Positions 1 to 7,622 of a stretch of 64,000 nucleotides of DNA are shown in pieces. The DNA comes from G963662605 sp963667005. GTDB taxonomy: Bacteria; Bacteroidota; Ignavibacteria; Ignavibacteriales; Ignavibacteriaceae. Positions within the stretch are counted from its first letter, which is position 1. The number at the start of each line of letters is the position of its first letter. Location: the NCBI GenBank assembly GCA_963667005.1, contig OY762937.1, positions 1,612,001 through 1,676,000 on the forward strand. The letters run 5' to 3'. The notes beneath the pieces are model-generated. The model ran no database searches. It was not told the origin of the DNA and saw only the letters and a list, made by a program, of their open reading frames with translations. The translations under genes and the position numbers were made by a program.

Positions 1-2
1 CA

Positions 3-737
3 GGACGCCTGCATGTTGACGAAGACATGATGGCGGAAGTATCCGACATTAAAAAGTTAATTGCTCCGCAGGAAATTTTATTTGTCGTTGATTCAATGAC
101 CGGACAGGATGCGGTAAACTCTGCCAAAGCGTTCAACGATCAGGTTGATTTCGACGGCATTGTGCTTACGAAGATGGACGGCGACTCACGCGGCGGATGT
201 GCATTATCAATTCGCGCAGTAGTCGGCAAGCCGATTAAATTTATTAGCGACGGCGAAAAAGTTGATGCCGTTGATGTTTTTTATCCGGACCGTCTTGCTT
301 CAAGAATACTCGGCAAGGGTGATGTTATATCACTTGTTGAAAAAGCACAGTTACAATTTGACGAAGATGAAGCCGCCGATTTGGAGGAAAAGCTTCGGAA
401 AAACGATTTTGATTTTGAGGATTTCAGGAAGCAAATCCGCATGATCAAGAAGATGGGATCACTTTCTTCACTAGTTTCTATGATCCCCGGGATGGGCGCT
501 CAGCTAAAAAACACCCAAATTGACGATAATGCCCTTGTAAAAGTTGAAGCCATCATAAATTCGATGACCAAGGAAGAGCGCAGAAAACCTAAGATTTTGA
601 ACGGAAATCGCAGAAAACGAATTGCCAGAGGCTCAGGAACGACCATTCAGGACGTAAATCGCCTCGTAAAACAGTTCTCGGATATGCAATCTATGATCTC
701 CCGGATGAATAAAATTGGATTTAAATCCCGATTTTAG
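3..737 (+). CDS. ffh: Signal recognition particle protein Ffh (5' truncated)
   Basis: SRP GTPase that binds signal sequences and 4.5S RNA and delivers nascent membrane proteins to FtsY. The reading frame is open from base 3 and begins inside the G3 motif (the end of DTAGR, followed by LHVDEDMMAEV), so the true start lies upstream of the window. Visible motifs are G4 TKMDGDSRGG, the FISDGEKVD/RLASRILGKGDV segment that closes the G domain, and the methionine-rich M domain with MIPGMG, the RRKRIARGSGTT RNA-binding motif and a C-terminal MQSMISRM stretch. About 244 residues are present, roughly the C-terminal 55% of a normal Ffh. It is first in an ffh-rpsP-khpA-rimM-trmD-rplS gene string with short gaps, a known conserved order. 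Identity is very secure. Confidence 0.97.
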   Translation, partial: GRLHVDEDMMAEVSDIKKLIAPQEILFVVDSMTGQDAVNSAKAFNDQVDFDGIVLTKMDGDSRGGCALSIRAVVGKPIKFISDGEKVDAVDVFYPDRLASRILGKGDVISLVEKAQLQFDEDEAADLEEKLRKNDFDFEDFRKQIRMIKKMGSLSSLVSMIPGMGAQLKNTQIDDNALVKVEAIINSMTKEERRKPKILNGNRRKRIARGSGTTIQDVNRLVKQFSDMQSMISRMNKIGFKSRF

Positions 738-787
738 CTAAATTAGGATATTAAATAAAAAAATATATATATTGGAGGTAACTCAAT

Positions 788-1204
788 TTGTCAGTTAAAT
801 TAAGATTACGCAGAATGGGAAAGAAACGTCAACCGTATTATAAAATTGTTGCGGCTGATGCACGTTCACCAAGAGATGGAAAATTTCTCGAAGCAGTCGG
901 CACATATAACCCAATGTTACAGCCGCACGCAATTACTCTTAATGAAGATAGAGTATTGTATTGGTTAAACGTTGGTGCACAACCAACCGACACGGTGAGA
1001 AGCATTTTGCGCCAGACCGGTGTTTCTTTAAAGAAAGAATTACAGAAACGCGGCCTAACGGAAGAACAAATACAAGTAGAATTAGATAAGTGGCTGAAGC
1101 TGAAAGAAGCATCTGCCCTCTCTGGTAAAGGCAAGAAAAAATCAACGAAGAACACGGGTACAGCAGAAGTTCAGGGTGCTCCTTCTGTAGAATCTGCTTC
1201 TTAA
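788..1204 (+). CDS. rpsP: 30S ribosomal protein bS16
   Basis: Small-subunit ribosomal protein bS16. The N-terminus MSVKLRLRRMGKKRQPYYK and the DARSPRDGKFLEAVGTYNP segment are diagnostic. The start is TTG at 788: GGAGGT at 774-779 is correctly spaced, and the SVKLRL core begins directly after it with no ATG available. At 138 residues it is longer than the 80-90 of most bacteria. The extra C-terminal tail (about residues 105-138) is rich in Lys, Ser and Thr, a kind of extension also found in Bacteroidota bS16. It lies 50 bp downstream of ffh and is probably cotranscribed with it. Confidence 0.97.
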   Translation: MSVKLRLRRMGKKRQPYYKIVAADARSPRDGKFLEAVGTYNPMLQPHAITLNEDRVLYWLNVGAQPTDTVRSILRQTGVSLKKELQKRGLTEEQIQVELDKWLKLKEASALSGKGKKKSTKNTGTAEVQGAPSVESAS

Positions 1205-1268
1205 CAGAATAAGATTACTGTACATAATATCTAAAAGCTCCCATTCTCTAATTTAGGAGGTTGTTCTT

Positions 1269-1502
1269 ATGAAGGAGTTCGTCGAATACGTCGCAAAATG
1301 TATCGTTGATAATCCTGACAACGTTGAGGTTGAGGAAAAGGTAGTTGAGGAAAAAAAGTTAGTTCTTGCTCTCCGTGTGCATGCCAATGATATTGGCAAA
1401 GTAATCGGAAAGGGTGGAAAGACTGCTCAGGCCATTCGTACAATTCTTACGGCAATTGCCGCTAAAGAGGGAAAACGGGCTATTTTAGAAATTGTTGACT
1501 AA
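1269..1502 (+). CDS. khpA: KH-domain RNA-binding protein KhpA
   Basis: Single KH-domain protein of the KhpA/YlqC family, a small RNA-binding protein that in other bacteria pairs with KhpB and affects cell envelope growth. The 77 residues are almost entirely the KH fold, with the RNA-contacting GxxG loop visible in VIGKGGKTAQAIR (about residues 45-57). AGGAGG at 1255-1260 supports the ATG start. Its place between rpsP and rimM is the usual one for this family. Confidence 0.93.
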   Translation: MKEFVEYVAKCIVDNPDNVEVEEKVVEEKKLVLALRVHANDIGKVIGKGGKTAQAIRTILTAIAAKEGKRAILEIVD

Positions 1503-1514
1503 GTAAGGCGTTAG

Positions 1515-2030
1515 GTGAACGGGTTTTTAATTGTTGGTAAAATTGAATCTGTTTACCGCGGCACTAATTACGTCAAGATAAAATCGTATACTGATAATCC
1601 GGACAGATTCAAGACCGGTAATACAGTTCAAGTGGAGATTTATGGTAACATAAGGCCTCTCACGATTTCTGACGCGCAACAGGATGGAGCATTTGCAATG
1701 GTACAATTTGCAAATTTCGATTCATCTGATGAATGCGACTTTTTGATTGGTAGTTTTTTGTATATTCCGGAGGAAGATGCAATTTCCCTTCCGGAATTTT
1801 CTTATTTTATCCATGACCTCATTGGTTCTACCGTTGAAGCGGAAGACGGAGTTCTGGGTATAATAAAAGATGTTCTTTCTTATCCGGCAAATGACGTGTA
1901 CGTGGTAGAAGACAGCGACGGAAACGAGATTCTGGTGCCAGCGTTAAAAGATTTGATTGCATCATTTTCACCGTCGGAAAAGTTGATGAAATTAAAAGCC
2001 GGGAAGACGTACTTTAATGACGAGGATTGA
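1515..2030 (+). CDS. rimM: 16S rRNA processing protein RimM
   Basis: Ribosome maturation factor that binds uS19 and helps assemble the 30S head. The 171 residues show the N-terminal RimM beta-barrel (begins NGFLIVGKIESVYRG) and a C-terminal PRC-barrel with DLIGSTVEAEDGVLGIIKDV and VYVVEDSDGNEILVPAL. The start is GTG at 1515, 12 bp after khpA. The end overlaps trmD by 14 bp, which suggests translational coupling. The sequence is divergent from E. coli RimM, but the position between khpA and trmD makes the call firm. Confidence 0.93.
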   Translation: MNGFLIVGKIESVYRGTNYVKIKSYTDNPDRFKTGNTVQVEIYGNIRPLTISDAQQDGAFAMVQFANFDSSDECDFLIGSFLYIPEEDAISLPEFSYFIHDLIGSTVEAEDGVLGIIKDVLSYPANDVYVVEDSDGNEILVPALKDLIASFSPSEKLMKLKAGKTYFNDED

Positions 2031-2703
2031 TTTAATTTCGGCTGTGCCGGATCTGCTTGAAAGTCCGCTGAACACCAGCATAATGAAGCGGGCGCAGACA
2101 AAGGGCCTGGTCGAAATACATATTCATAATTTACGCGATTATGCGCATGACAAACATCGCATGATTGACGATAAACCGTTCGGCGGAAAAGCCGGAATGG
2201 TTTTAAAACCGGAACCGTTTTTCGAGTGCATAACGAAACTGCAATCGGAACGGACATATGACGCGATAATATATCCTTCTCCCCGGGGTAAAATTTTCGG
2301 GCAGCAGGATGCGAACCGGTTATCACTTTGCAAAAACATACTGTTTGTTATCGGGCATTATAAGGGAATTGATGAGCGCGTTTATCAGATGTTCCCCGGA
2401 GAGGAGATTTCCGTAGGAAACTATGTGCTAAGCGGCGGAGAAATTCCCGCGCTGCTGATAACAGATGCAGTGATTCGCGTAATACCCGGAGTGCTGAACG
2501 ACAGCGAATCGGCATTAAGTGACAGTTTTCAGGATGGAGAAAATATCGGAGCGCCGTGTTACACGCGTCCCGCGGAATTTATGGGAGTGAAAGTTCCCGA
2601 CATACTTCTCAGCGGCAACCATGAAGCAGTTGATGATTGGAAAGATGAGAAGGCAAAAGAGTTTACGAAAATTTGGAAAAAAAATAATAATATAACGGAG
2701 TAA
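2017..2703 (+). CDS. trmD: tRNA (guanine-37-N1)-methyltransferase TrmD
   Basis: SPOUT-family methyltransferase that makes m1G37 in tRNAs that read CNN codons and so prevents +1 frameshifts. Hallmarks of the trefoil-knot SAM site are YPSPRG, LFVIGHYKGIDERV and EISVGNYVLSGGEIPAL. The C-terminal part has the SALSDSF segment. At 228 residues it is close to the usual length. It starts inside the end of rimM and lies 4 bp ahead of rplS, in a tight operon. Confidence 0.97.
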   Translation: MTRIDLISAVPDLLESPLNTSIMKRAQTKGLVEIHIHNLRDYAHDKHRMIDDKPFGGKAGMVLKPEPFFECITKLQSERTYDAIIYPSPRGKIFGQQDANRLSLCKNILFVIGHYKGIDERVYQMFPGEEISVGNYVLSGGEIPALLITDAVIRVIPGVLNDSESALSDSFQDGENIGAPCYTRPAEFMGVKVPDILLSGNHEAVDDWKDEKAKEFTKIWKKNNNITE

Positions 2704-2707
2704 TATC

Positions 2708-3058
2708 ATGTTTAGTATTGACGAAATCGTACCGGTAGAAAATAAAGTTGAATACCCCAACTTTAAGTCCGGAGATCATATCCGCGTTCACGTACGCGTT
2801 ATCGAAGGCGATAAAGAAAGAATTCAGCCTTTCGAAGGCGATGTTATCAGCATCCGCGGCAGCAGAGAAAGCAAAACCTTTGTTGTAAGAAAATTATCAA
2901 GCGGCGTCGGCGTTGAAAGAATTTTCCCTTTCAACTCACCGAAAATTGCAAAAATCGAACTTCTTAAAGAAGGCGATGTCCGCAGAGCTAAATTATACTA
3001 CCTGAGAAACCTTTCAGGTAAAGCTGCGAAAATTAAAACCAAAACCCGCTCTAAATAA
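2708..3058 (+). CDS. rplS: 50S ribosomal protein bL19
   Basis: Large-subunit ribosomal protein at the 30S-50S interface. The diagnostic segments are FKSGDHIRVHVRVIEGDKER, QPFEGDVISIRG and GVGVERIFPFNSPKI, and the length (116 residues) is normal. GGAG at 2697-2700 precedes the ATG. It is the last gene of the operon and is followed by a rho-independent terminator. Confidence 0.98.
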   Translation: MFSIDEIVPVENKVEYPNFKSGDHIRVHVRVIEGDKERIQPFEGDVISIRGSRESKTFVVRKLSSGVGVERIFPFNSPKIAKIELLKEGDVRRAKLYYLRNLSGKAAKIKTKTRSK

Positions 3059-3077
3059 TTTTCGTCGAAAAATTGAA

Positions 3078-3111
3078 AAACCCGTCCCAAGCAATCAGGA
3101 CGGGTTTTTTT
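3078..3111 (+). terminator. Rho-independent terminator after rplS
   Basis: Ten-base arms AAACCCGTCC (3078-3087) and GGACGGGTTT (3098-3107) form a perfect GC-rich hairpin followed by a T run. It sits 20 bp after the rplS stop and closes the ffh-rplS operon. The 'CCCGTC ... GACGGG' stem type recurs at 6148 and 21141. Confidence 0.92.
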
Positions 3112-3232
3112 GTTATCCCCGCCTCATAAAATCCTTTTCATTAATAATCCTTTTTGCTATTTATGCAGTATATCCTGCCTCCTTTTGGGGAGATTCCGAG
3201 AATATCACATTTATTAAAATAGGGCGGCCGCA

Positions 3233-4630
3233 ATGGATTTAGATGAAATGAAAAAAAGTTTTATTAAGCACAAACTTCAATCTATGCGTGAATATTTGAG
3301 TAAAAAATGGGTTTTTATAAAACAATTCTCAAGTCGGTACAAATTTCAATTGGTGTTAAGTATTTTGATAGGCGTGTCAATTGCTATCATGCTCATTTAT
3401 TTCGTATTCAACAAGCAGGCTGATTTTATAAATGAATTAGGGAATAAAGACAAACCTTTTTATATAAGAAATATTGCTGTTGTTTTAGCAGCCATTGCAA
3501 CCGCCGTGTTTACATGGTGGAAGAACACCATAAGTCACAAAACGACGGAAATTCAAGAAAGTACAAGGCAGGACGAGCTGTTCGCTAAAGCGGTTGATTT
3601 GCTTAAACGGGAAAACGATTTAATAACAAGAAAAGCCGGGGTGCATATATTGAAAGATTTGGCGATTACCAGCCCCAAGCATACACAAAAGTGTATTGAT
3701 ATGCTTTGCTCCCTAAATGAAGTATGGATGCCGCAAATACTTGCGGAATATCCGGCATTTTTTGAATGCAATGAAAACTTCACAAATGTCGAGATTATTG
3801 AGTTATTAAAACTCAATGTCTCGGCGGCAGATTCGGATTCAATATTATACCTGAATTCTGATGAACGAGCCATATTGTTCAAAGATGATATCGCCATATC
3901 TCAATTAGTATTATTATCACTTTCCGAAATATTCAGACATATTAGCAACTCAGTTGATTTCCAGAGCAATTGCAACTTGCAATTTAAATATCTTTGTGGC
4001 GGTAAATTCGAAGGGATAGATTTCTTTAAAATTTGCAACAAGATGCCTGGTGTTAGATTTCAAGGTGCAAACTTGACGGCAAGTAATTTTTACGGTGTTA
4101 AATTAATGGGGGCTGTTTTTAGAGGAGCCAATTTGCAGGGAACAAAATTTCAATATACTGATTTGAAGAAAGTTAACTTTATGGCAGCCATTTTGGAAGC
4201 TACGAATTTTGAATTCGCAGATATTAATGAAGGGAATTTTTACTCAACAGATATTTCCCTATGTTATTTTAAAGGTGCGAAATTAAGATCAACAAATTTT
4301 GAATCTGCGAAATTGATGGATGTGGAGTTTTATACAACGAGAATGCATGGGGCAATTTTTCAAAATGCCGAACTTTTTAGCGTGAACTTTGATTATGCCA
4401 CTTTAAAATCTGTTCATTTTGAGTATTCTCAACTTGCAGGTAGCACTTTAAGGTCAACAAATATTTCATATACTGATTTTTCGAATGCAGGAATTAATCA
4501 AGTTGATTTCGGGAATTCAATCATAGAGATGACTAATTTTGACTCAACTAATTTTGATAAAGTGAATTTTCGTGGCGCCACAATAAAATTATCCAATCTT
4601 AATTCAGATACCGATGGTATAATTTTTTAA
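3233..4630 (+). CDS. Membrane-anchored pentapeptide-repeat protein
   Basis: Unknown function. The 465-residue protein has a basic N-terminus, two predicted membrane helices (about residues 39-60 and 78-95, the second ending AVFTWWKN), and a mostly helical linker (about 105-260). From about residue 265 to 455 there is a long run of pentapeptide repeats of the A(N/D)(L/F)xx type, such as GANLTASNF, GANLQGTKF and NFESAKL. Such repeats fold as a right-handed quadrilateral beta-helix. The two-helix plus linker plus repeat layout is seen in other bacteria without a known role. There is no strong Shine-Dalgarno upstream, and the gene stands alone between a terminator and a gene-free region. Base composition is more AT-rich than the preceding operon. 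Membrane topology and function are inferences. Confidence 0.85.
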   Translation: MDLDEMKKSFIKHKLQSMREYLSKKWVFIKQFSSRYKFQLVLSILIGVSIAIMLIYFVFNKQADFINELGNKDKPFYIRNIAVVLAAIATAVFTWWKNTISHKTTEIQESTRQDELFAKAVDLLKRENDLITRKAGVHILKDLAITSPKHTQKCIDMLCSLNEVWMPQILAEYPAFFECNENFTNVEIIELLKLNVSAADSDSILYLNSDERAILFKDDIAISQLVLLSLSEIFRHISNSVDFQSNCNLQFKYLCGGKFEGIDFFKICNKMPGVRFQGANLTASNFYGVKLMGAVFRGANLQGTKFQYTDLKKVNFMAAILEATNFEFADINEGNFYSTDISLCYFKGAKLRSTNFESAKLMDVEFYTTRMHGAIFQNAELFSVNFDYATLKSVHFEYSQLAGSTLRSTNISYTDFSNAGINQVDFGNSIIEMTNFDSTNFDKVNFRGATIKLSNLNSDTDGIIF

Positions 4631-5656
4631 GATGGGATCTCTGATCTGAAGTTTGAAAATTTTATACAGATACCTTCTTTGATGTCATTATATTAGAACC
4701 AATAAGTATGCGTGACCTCCGGATAGTGATGAGCCATTACTATGATGCTCGAATTTCCCGAATATATAATTCGCCCCCGCTGGGGACGAATTATAGTAGG
4801 TCGTGTGCTACCGTGAGTTCCGACCGACAGGTCATCATAAGGTTGGGAGCCAACCAACCACTGGCGGCATCGAATAAAATATGGTAGAGACGGTCTGCGA
4901 CCGTCTCTCTTAAAAAGACGAGATTTATTTCGCATGATGTTCATCTGCCTTCTGCTGCGTGAGACGCTCGCAGAGCGTCTCTACTTCGGAAATGGATTCT
5001 CGAGCAGGTCTGGAATGATATCAATCAGTTTATTATTCAATCCCTCTTTATTTAAGTTTATACCATTGGACCAGTGGGCGGGCGGCGTCAGTCCACGGAC
5101 GTAGCCCAAAGAAAATTCATTCCCGGCAGGGGTGAATGATCCATTGCTAATCAGAGTCGTTCCTCCGGAACTCTACTTACTTCTCTTGCCACTATTTGCT
5201 ACTAAGCTGACGCGTCTCCGACGCTCATAAAATATCAAGACGAGGTAGAGACGGTCTTCGACACTCATAAAATATCAAGCTATCTGAATGCTCCAACCAA
5301 CACAAATCTACATATGTTACAACTCAGAACAGGCGTATTCATTTTATAATTACAATCTTATTGCATGAGCGACAGAGCCGCGTCAGCTTAATAGAAAACG
5401 ATAGCGGAAACCTATACTGAGCTTCGGAGAAGCGACTAAAGAGAGCGCTTCTGTGATTTCCGGCATTAAAAAACTTTTATGATATGGGTCACAAATTATT
5501 TGCCATGTATCAAATAATTTGCAGCGTCTCAAAATGATACTAATTCTCATTTTAAATGCAACTAAATAGTCGAAAACAAAGGAAAATCGAAGATTTCTCA
5601 CTGGCACGCTTCTTGTTATAATATAAGTGAGTTAAATAATTACAACGGAAGACAAC
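4631..5656. repeat. Gene-free 1 kb region with a cluster of palindromes and short repeats
   Basis: No credible gene is seen here. Three hairpin-forming palindromes are visible: 4766-4794 (ATAATTCG arms with C5/G4 runs), 4886-4908 (AGAGACGGTC / GACCGTCTCT, 10-base arms) and 4961-4981 (GAGACGCTC / GAGCGTCTC, 9-base arms). A 21-base direct repeat with one mismatch, ending in CATAAAATATCAAG, lies at 5219-5239 and 5259-5279. A perfect 12-base inverted pair TAAGCTGACGCG lies at 5203-5214 and, reversed, at 5379-5390. The GTAGAGACG...CGTCTC theme resembles REP-like palindromes that are common in some genomes. This may be a decayed repeat island. Confidence 0.7.
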
Positions 5657-6103
5657 ATGGAACTTTTACCGATTTTTAGAACATCTTTGATACTCTTCAT
5701 GATAGTGATGACCGGCATCGTTTCAATATCATATATCATGTACAAAATCAAGAATCTGAATAAAGAAGAGAATAAATCAAAGAAATCAGGCACACCTGAA
5801 AGAACTCCGGTTCAGCAGATGATGGTACCGGCCCCAGTTTTGAGAGAGCAATCAAGCAATATTTCGCGCCGTGCAGTTCAGCAGAAACAGCGCGTTCAGG
5901 TTAAGCCGAGAGAAAGATTTTTAATCGTTAATCAACAGCAAGCAGATATCAGAATTTACCAGACTGAAGCTGTAATTAATGCACCGTTTTATCATCCGAG
6001 AAATGAAGAAAACAACAGACAGTTCCTCTCAAGAAAATCGTTTGATCTCTTTGAGAACTATTCAACCGGCGGAGAGAAACTGCACAGATTACATGTAGCA
6101 TAA
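5657..6103 (+). CDS. Small membrane-anchored protein of unknown function
   Basis: Not recognised. The 148-residue product has one N-terminal membrane helix (about residues 8-30, ILFMIVMTGIVSISYIMY), then a charged, Gln/Arg/Pro-rich region (about 34-90) that looks disordered, and a C-terminal stretch with Asn, Arg and aromatic residues. No catalytic motif is visible. The gene is preceded by a weak GGAAG and followed by a good terminator, so it is probably a monocistronic, really expressed gene. The single helix plus low-complexity tail would suit a bitopic inner-membrane protein with a cytoplasmic domain (Lys-rich positive-inside segment after the helix), but this is inference. Confidence 0.75.
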   Translation: MELLPIFRTSLILFMIVMTGIVSISYIMYKIKNLNKEENKSKKSGTPERTPVQQMMVPAPVLREQSSNISRRAVQQKQRVQVKPRERFLIVNQQQADIRIYQTEAVINAPFYHPRNEENNRQFLSRKSFDLFENYSTGGEKLHRLHVA

Positions 6104-6147
6104 TTTTCAAAAAATAACTTCAATAGTTATCCGTTGAAATGACTCAG

Positions 6148-6183
6148 AACCCGTCCCATGCAAATGGGATGGGTTTTTTTTTA
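6148..6183 (+). terminator. Rho-independent terminator
   Basis: Stem AACCCGTCCCA / TGGGATGGGTT (one G-T pair) closed by a short loop, followed by eight or more T. It terminates the small gene ending at 6103. Confidence 0.88.
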
Positions 6184-6199
6184 TGCCTTCCAAATCGCA

Positions 6200-6240
6200 A
6201 TAGAACGCGGATGACGCAGATGACACCGATTTGCACTGAT
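6200..6240 (+). repeat. 41-nt dispersed repeat, copy 1
   Basis: One of four 41-base copies in the window that begin ATAGAAC and contain GATGAC/GATGACAC blocks ending in CACTGAT or CACGGAT. The other copies are at 11840-11880, 11925-11965 (reverse) and 21185-21225. All four lie outside genes, apart from a stop codon overlap at 11962. Confidence 0.8.
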
Positions 6241-6279
6241 TTTTTTTATTACCTGTAGTATGACAAAATTGTGTTGTCA

Positions 6280-6344
6280 TTCCGTAAAATTTGCTGCGTT
6301 AACCTTGTTTGAGCGACACCATGGGACAGCAAATTTGTACGGAA
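6280..6344. repeat. Imperfect inverted repeat, 65 bp
   Basis: Left arm TTCCGTAAAATTTGCTG (6280-6296) and right arm CAGCAAATTTGTACGGAA (6327-6344) are complementary except for one extra base. It lies in the 389-bp gene-free stretch 6104-6492 upstream of the aldo/keto reductase. That stretch otherwise holds only the terminator at 6148 and the 41-nt repeat. It may be a small repeat element or a hairpin in an mRNA leader. Confidence 0.6.
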
Positions 6345-6492
6345 TCCATTCTCAAACACCAGATTGTTGCCCGAATTTTTTGTGAGATATAATGCCTCCG
6401 CTATATAGGGTTGATTGTTTGCTTCTTACAAGGTAATTTGCGGCACTATTTGTTTGAATTATTTTTCGCGTTATTTATTACGAGGATGCACA

Positions 6493-7485
6493 ATGAAACA
6501 TAAAAGTTTAGGAAAATCAGGTTTAACGGTCTCGGCAATAGGACTGGGCTGCATGGGAATGACGCACGCGTATGGGCCGCCGAAGGATAAGAAAGAAATG
6601 ATTTCTTTGATGCACTCGGCAATTGAAAAGGGCGTTACTTTTTTTGATACCGCGGAGGTATATGGTCCGTATAATAATGAAGAGCTCGTCGGTGAGGCTC
6701 TTCAGCCTTACAGAGACAAGGTGGTAATTGCAACAAAATTCGGTTTTAAAATAACGCCGGAAAATCCGCTGGGTGGTGTTGACAGCCGTCCCGAACACAT
6801 CAGGGAAGTAGTTGACGCATCATTAAAGCGGTTAAGAACGGATGTGATTGATTTGTTATATCAGCATCGTGTTGATTCTAATGTACCGATTGAGGATGTT
6901 GCCGGTACAGTGAAGGATCTTATCGCACAGGGTAAGGTAAAATATTTCGGCCTTTCGGAAGCGGGACCCAAGACTATCCGTCGTGCGCATGCCGTGCTTC
7001 CGGTGGCAGCGCTGCAAAGCGAATATTCGCTTTGGTGGAGGTCGCTTGAATCGGAAATTATTCCATTGGTTGAAGAACTTGGAATTGGGTTGGTACCTTT
7101 TAGTCCCTTGGGAAGAGGCTTTTTAACAGGTAAGATGGATGCTAATACGAAATTTACTCCCGGCGACTTCAGAACAACCTTGCCGCGCTTCGCACCTGAT
7201 GCATTGAAGGCAAATCAGACACTGGTAGATCTGCTCGCCGCCATTGCTGCTGAGAAGCAGGCAACTCCGGCACAGATTGCTTTGGCCTGGCTGCTCGCTC
7301 AAAAGCCGTGGATTGCTCCGATTCCCGGTACAACAAAATTAGAACGCCTCGAAGAGAATATCGGTTCAGTTGATATAACGCTGACATCGGATGATCTTAA
7401 GAATATCAACGAAGCAATTTCGAAGATTGAAATTCAGGGCGAGAGATATCCGGAAAGTATGAAAAAAATGGCTGCGGCGGAGTAA
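6493..7485 (+). CDS. Aldo/keto reductase
   Basis: NADP(H)-dependent oxidoreductase of the AKR superfamily (AKR11/YajO-like short-loop group), acting on an unknown carbonyl substrate in the cytoplasm. The catalytic tetrad is visible: Asp and Tyr in FFDTAEVYG, Lys in VVIATKFGF, His in LLYQHRVD. The C-terminal IAPIPGTTKLERLEENI is the cofactor-binding segment. The open frame extends upstream to 6415, but the ATG at 6493 (MKHKSLGKSGL, 330 residues) follows a GAGG and starts at the family's usual N-terminus. No operon partner is present. Confidence 0.93.
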   Translation: MKHKSLGKSGLTVSAIGLGCMGMTHAYGPPKDKKEMISLMHSAIEKGVTFFDTAEVYGPYNNEELVGEALQPYRDKVVIATKFGFKITPENPLGGVDSRPEHIREVVDASLKRLRTDVIDLLYQHRVDSNVPIEDVAGTVKDLIAQGKVKYFGLSEAGPKTIRRAHAVLPVAALQSEYSLWWRSLESEIIPLVEELGIGLVPFSPLGRGFLTGKMDANTKFTPGDFRTTLPRFAPDALKANQTLVDLLAAIAAEKQATPAQIALAWLLAQKPWIAPIPGTTKLERLEENIGSVDITLTSDDLKNINEAISKIEIQGERYPESMKKMAAAE

Positions 7486-7497
7486 ACTTAAAACAAG

Positions 7498-7613
7498 CCC
7501 TCATCCCTAGCCCTTCTCCCAAAGGGAGAAGAGACTTCATAGTTTCAATTTTGGGGTTTCCCTCTCTCCCGGGGAGAGGGAAAAAGGCTTGCCCGCCGCG
7601 GAGGGGTGAGGGA
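7498..7613. repeat. C/G-rich nested palindrome element
   Basis: Outer arms CCCTCATCCCT (7498-7508) and GGGGTGAGGGA (7603-7613) pair with one mismatch. Inside are two hairpins, CTTCTCCC/GGGAGAAG (7513-7531) and CCCTCTC/GAGAGGG (7560-7580). A related element lies at 47080-47169. It falls between two convergent genes and could act as a terminator on either strand. Confidence 0.65.
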
Positions 7614-7622
7614 TATTTTCCA

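Noticed and set aside
4693..4944. Reverse open frame of 83 codons in the repeat-rich gap
   Set aside because: It is made largely of the palindromic repeats, which explains its Arg-rich content. It is not a gene or a recognised transposase.
5383..5607. Reverse open frame of 74 codons before the small membrane protein
   Set aside because: No start signal or domain, and it overlaps the inverted repeat at 5379-5390.
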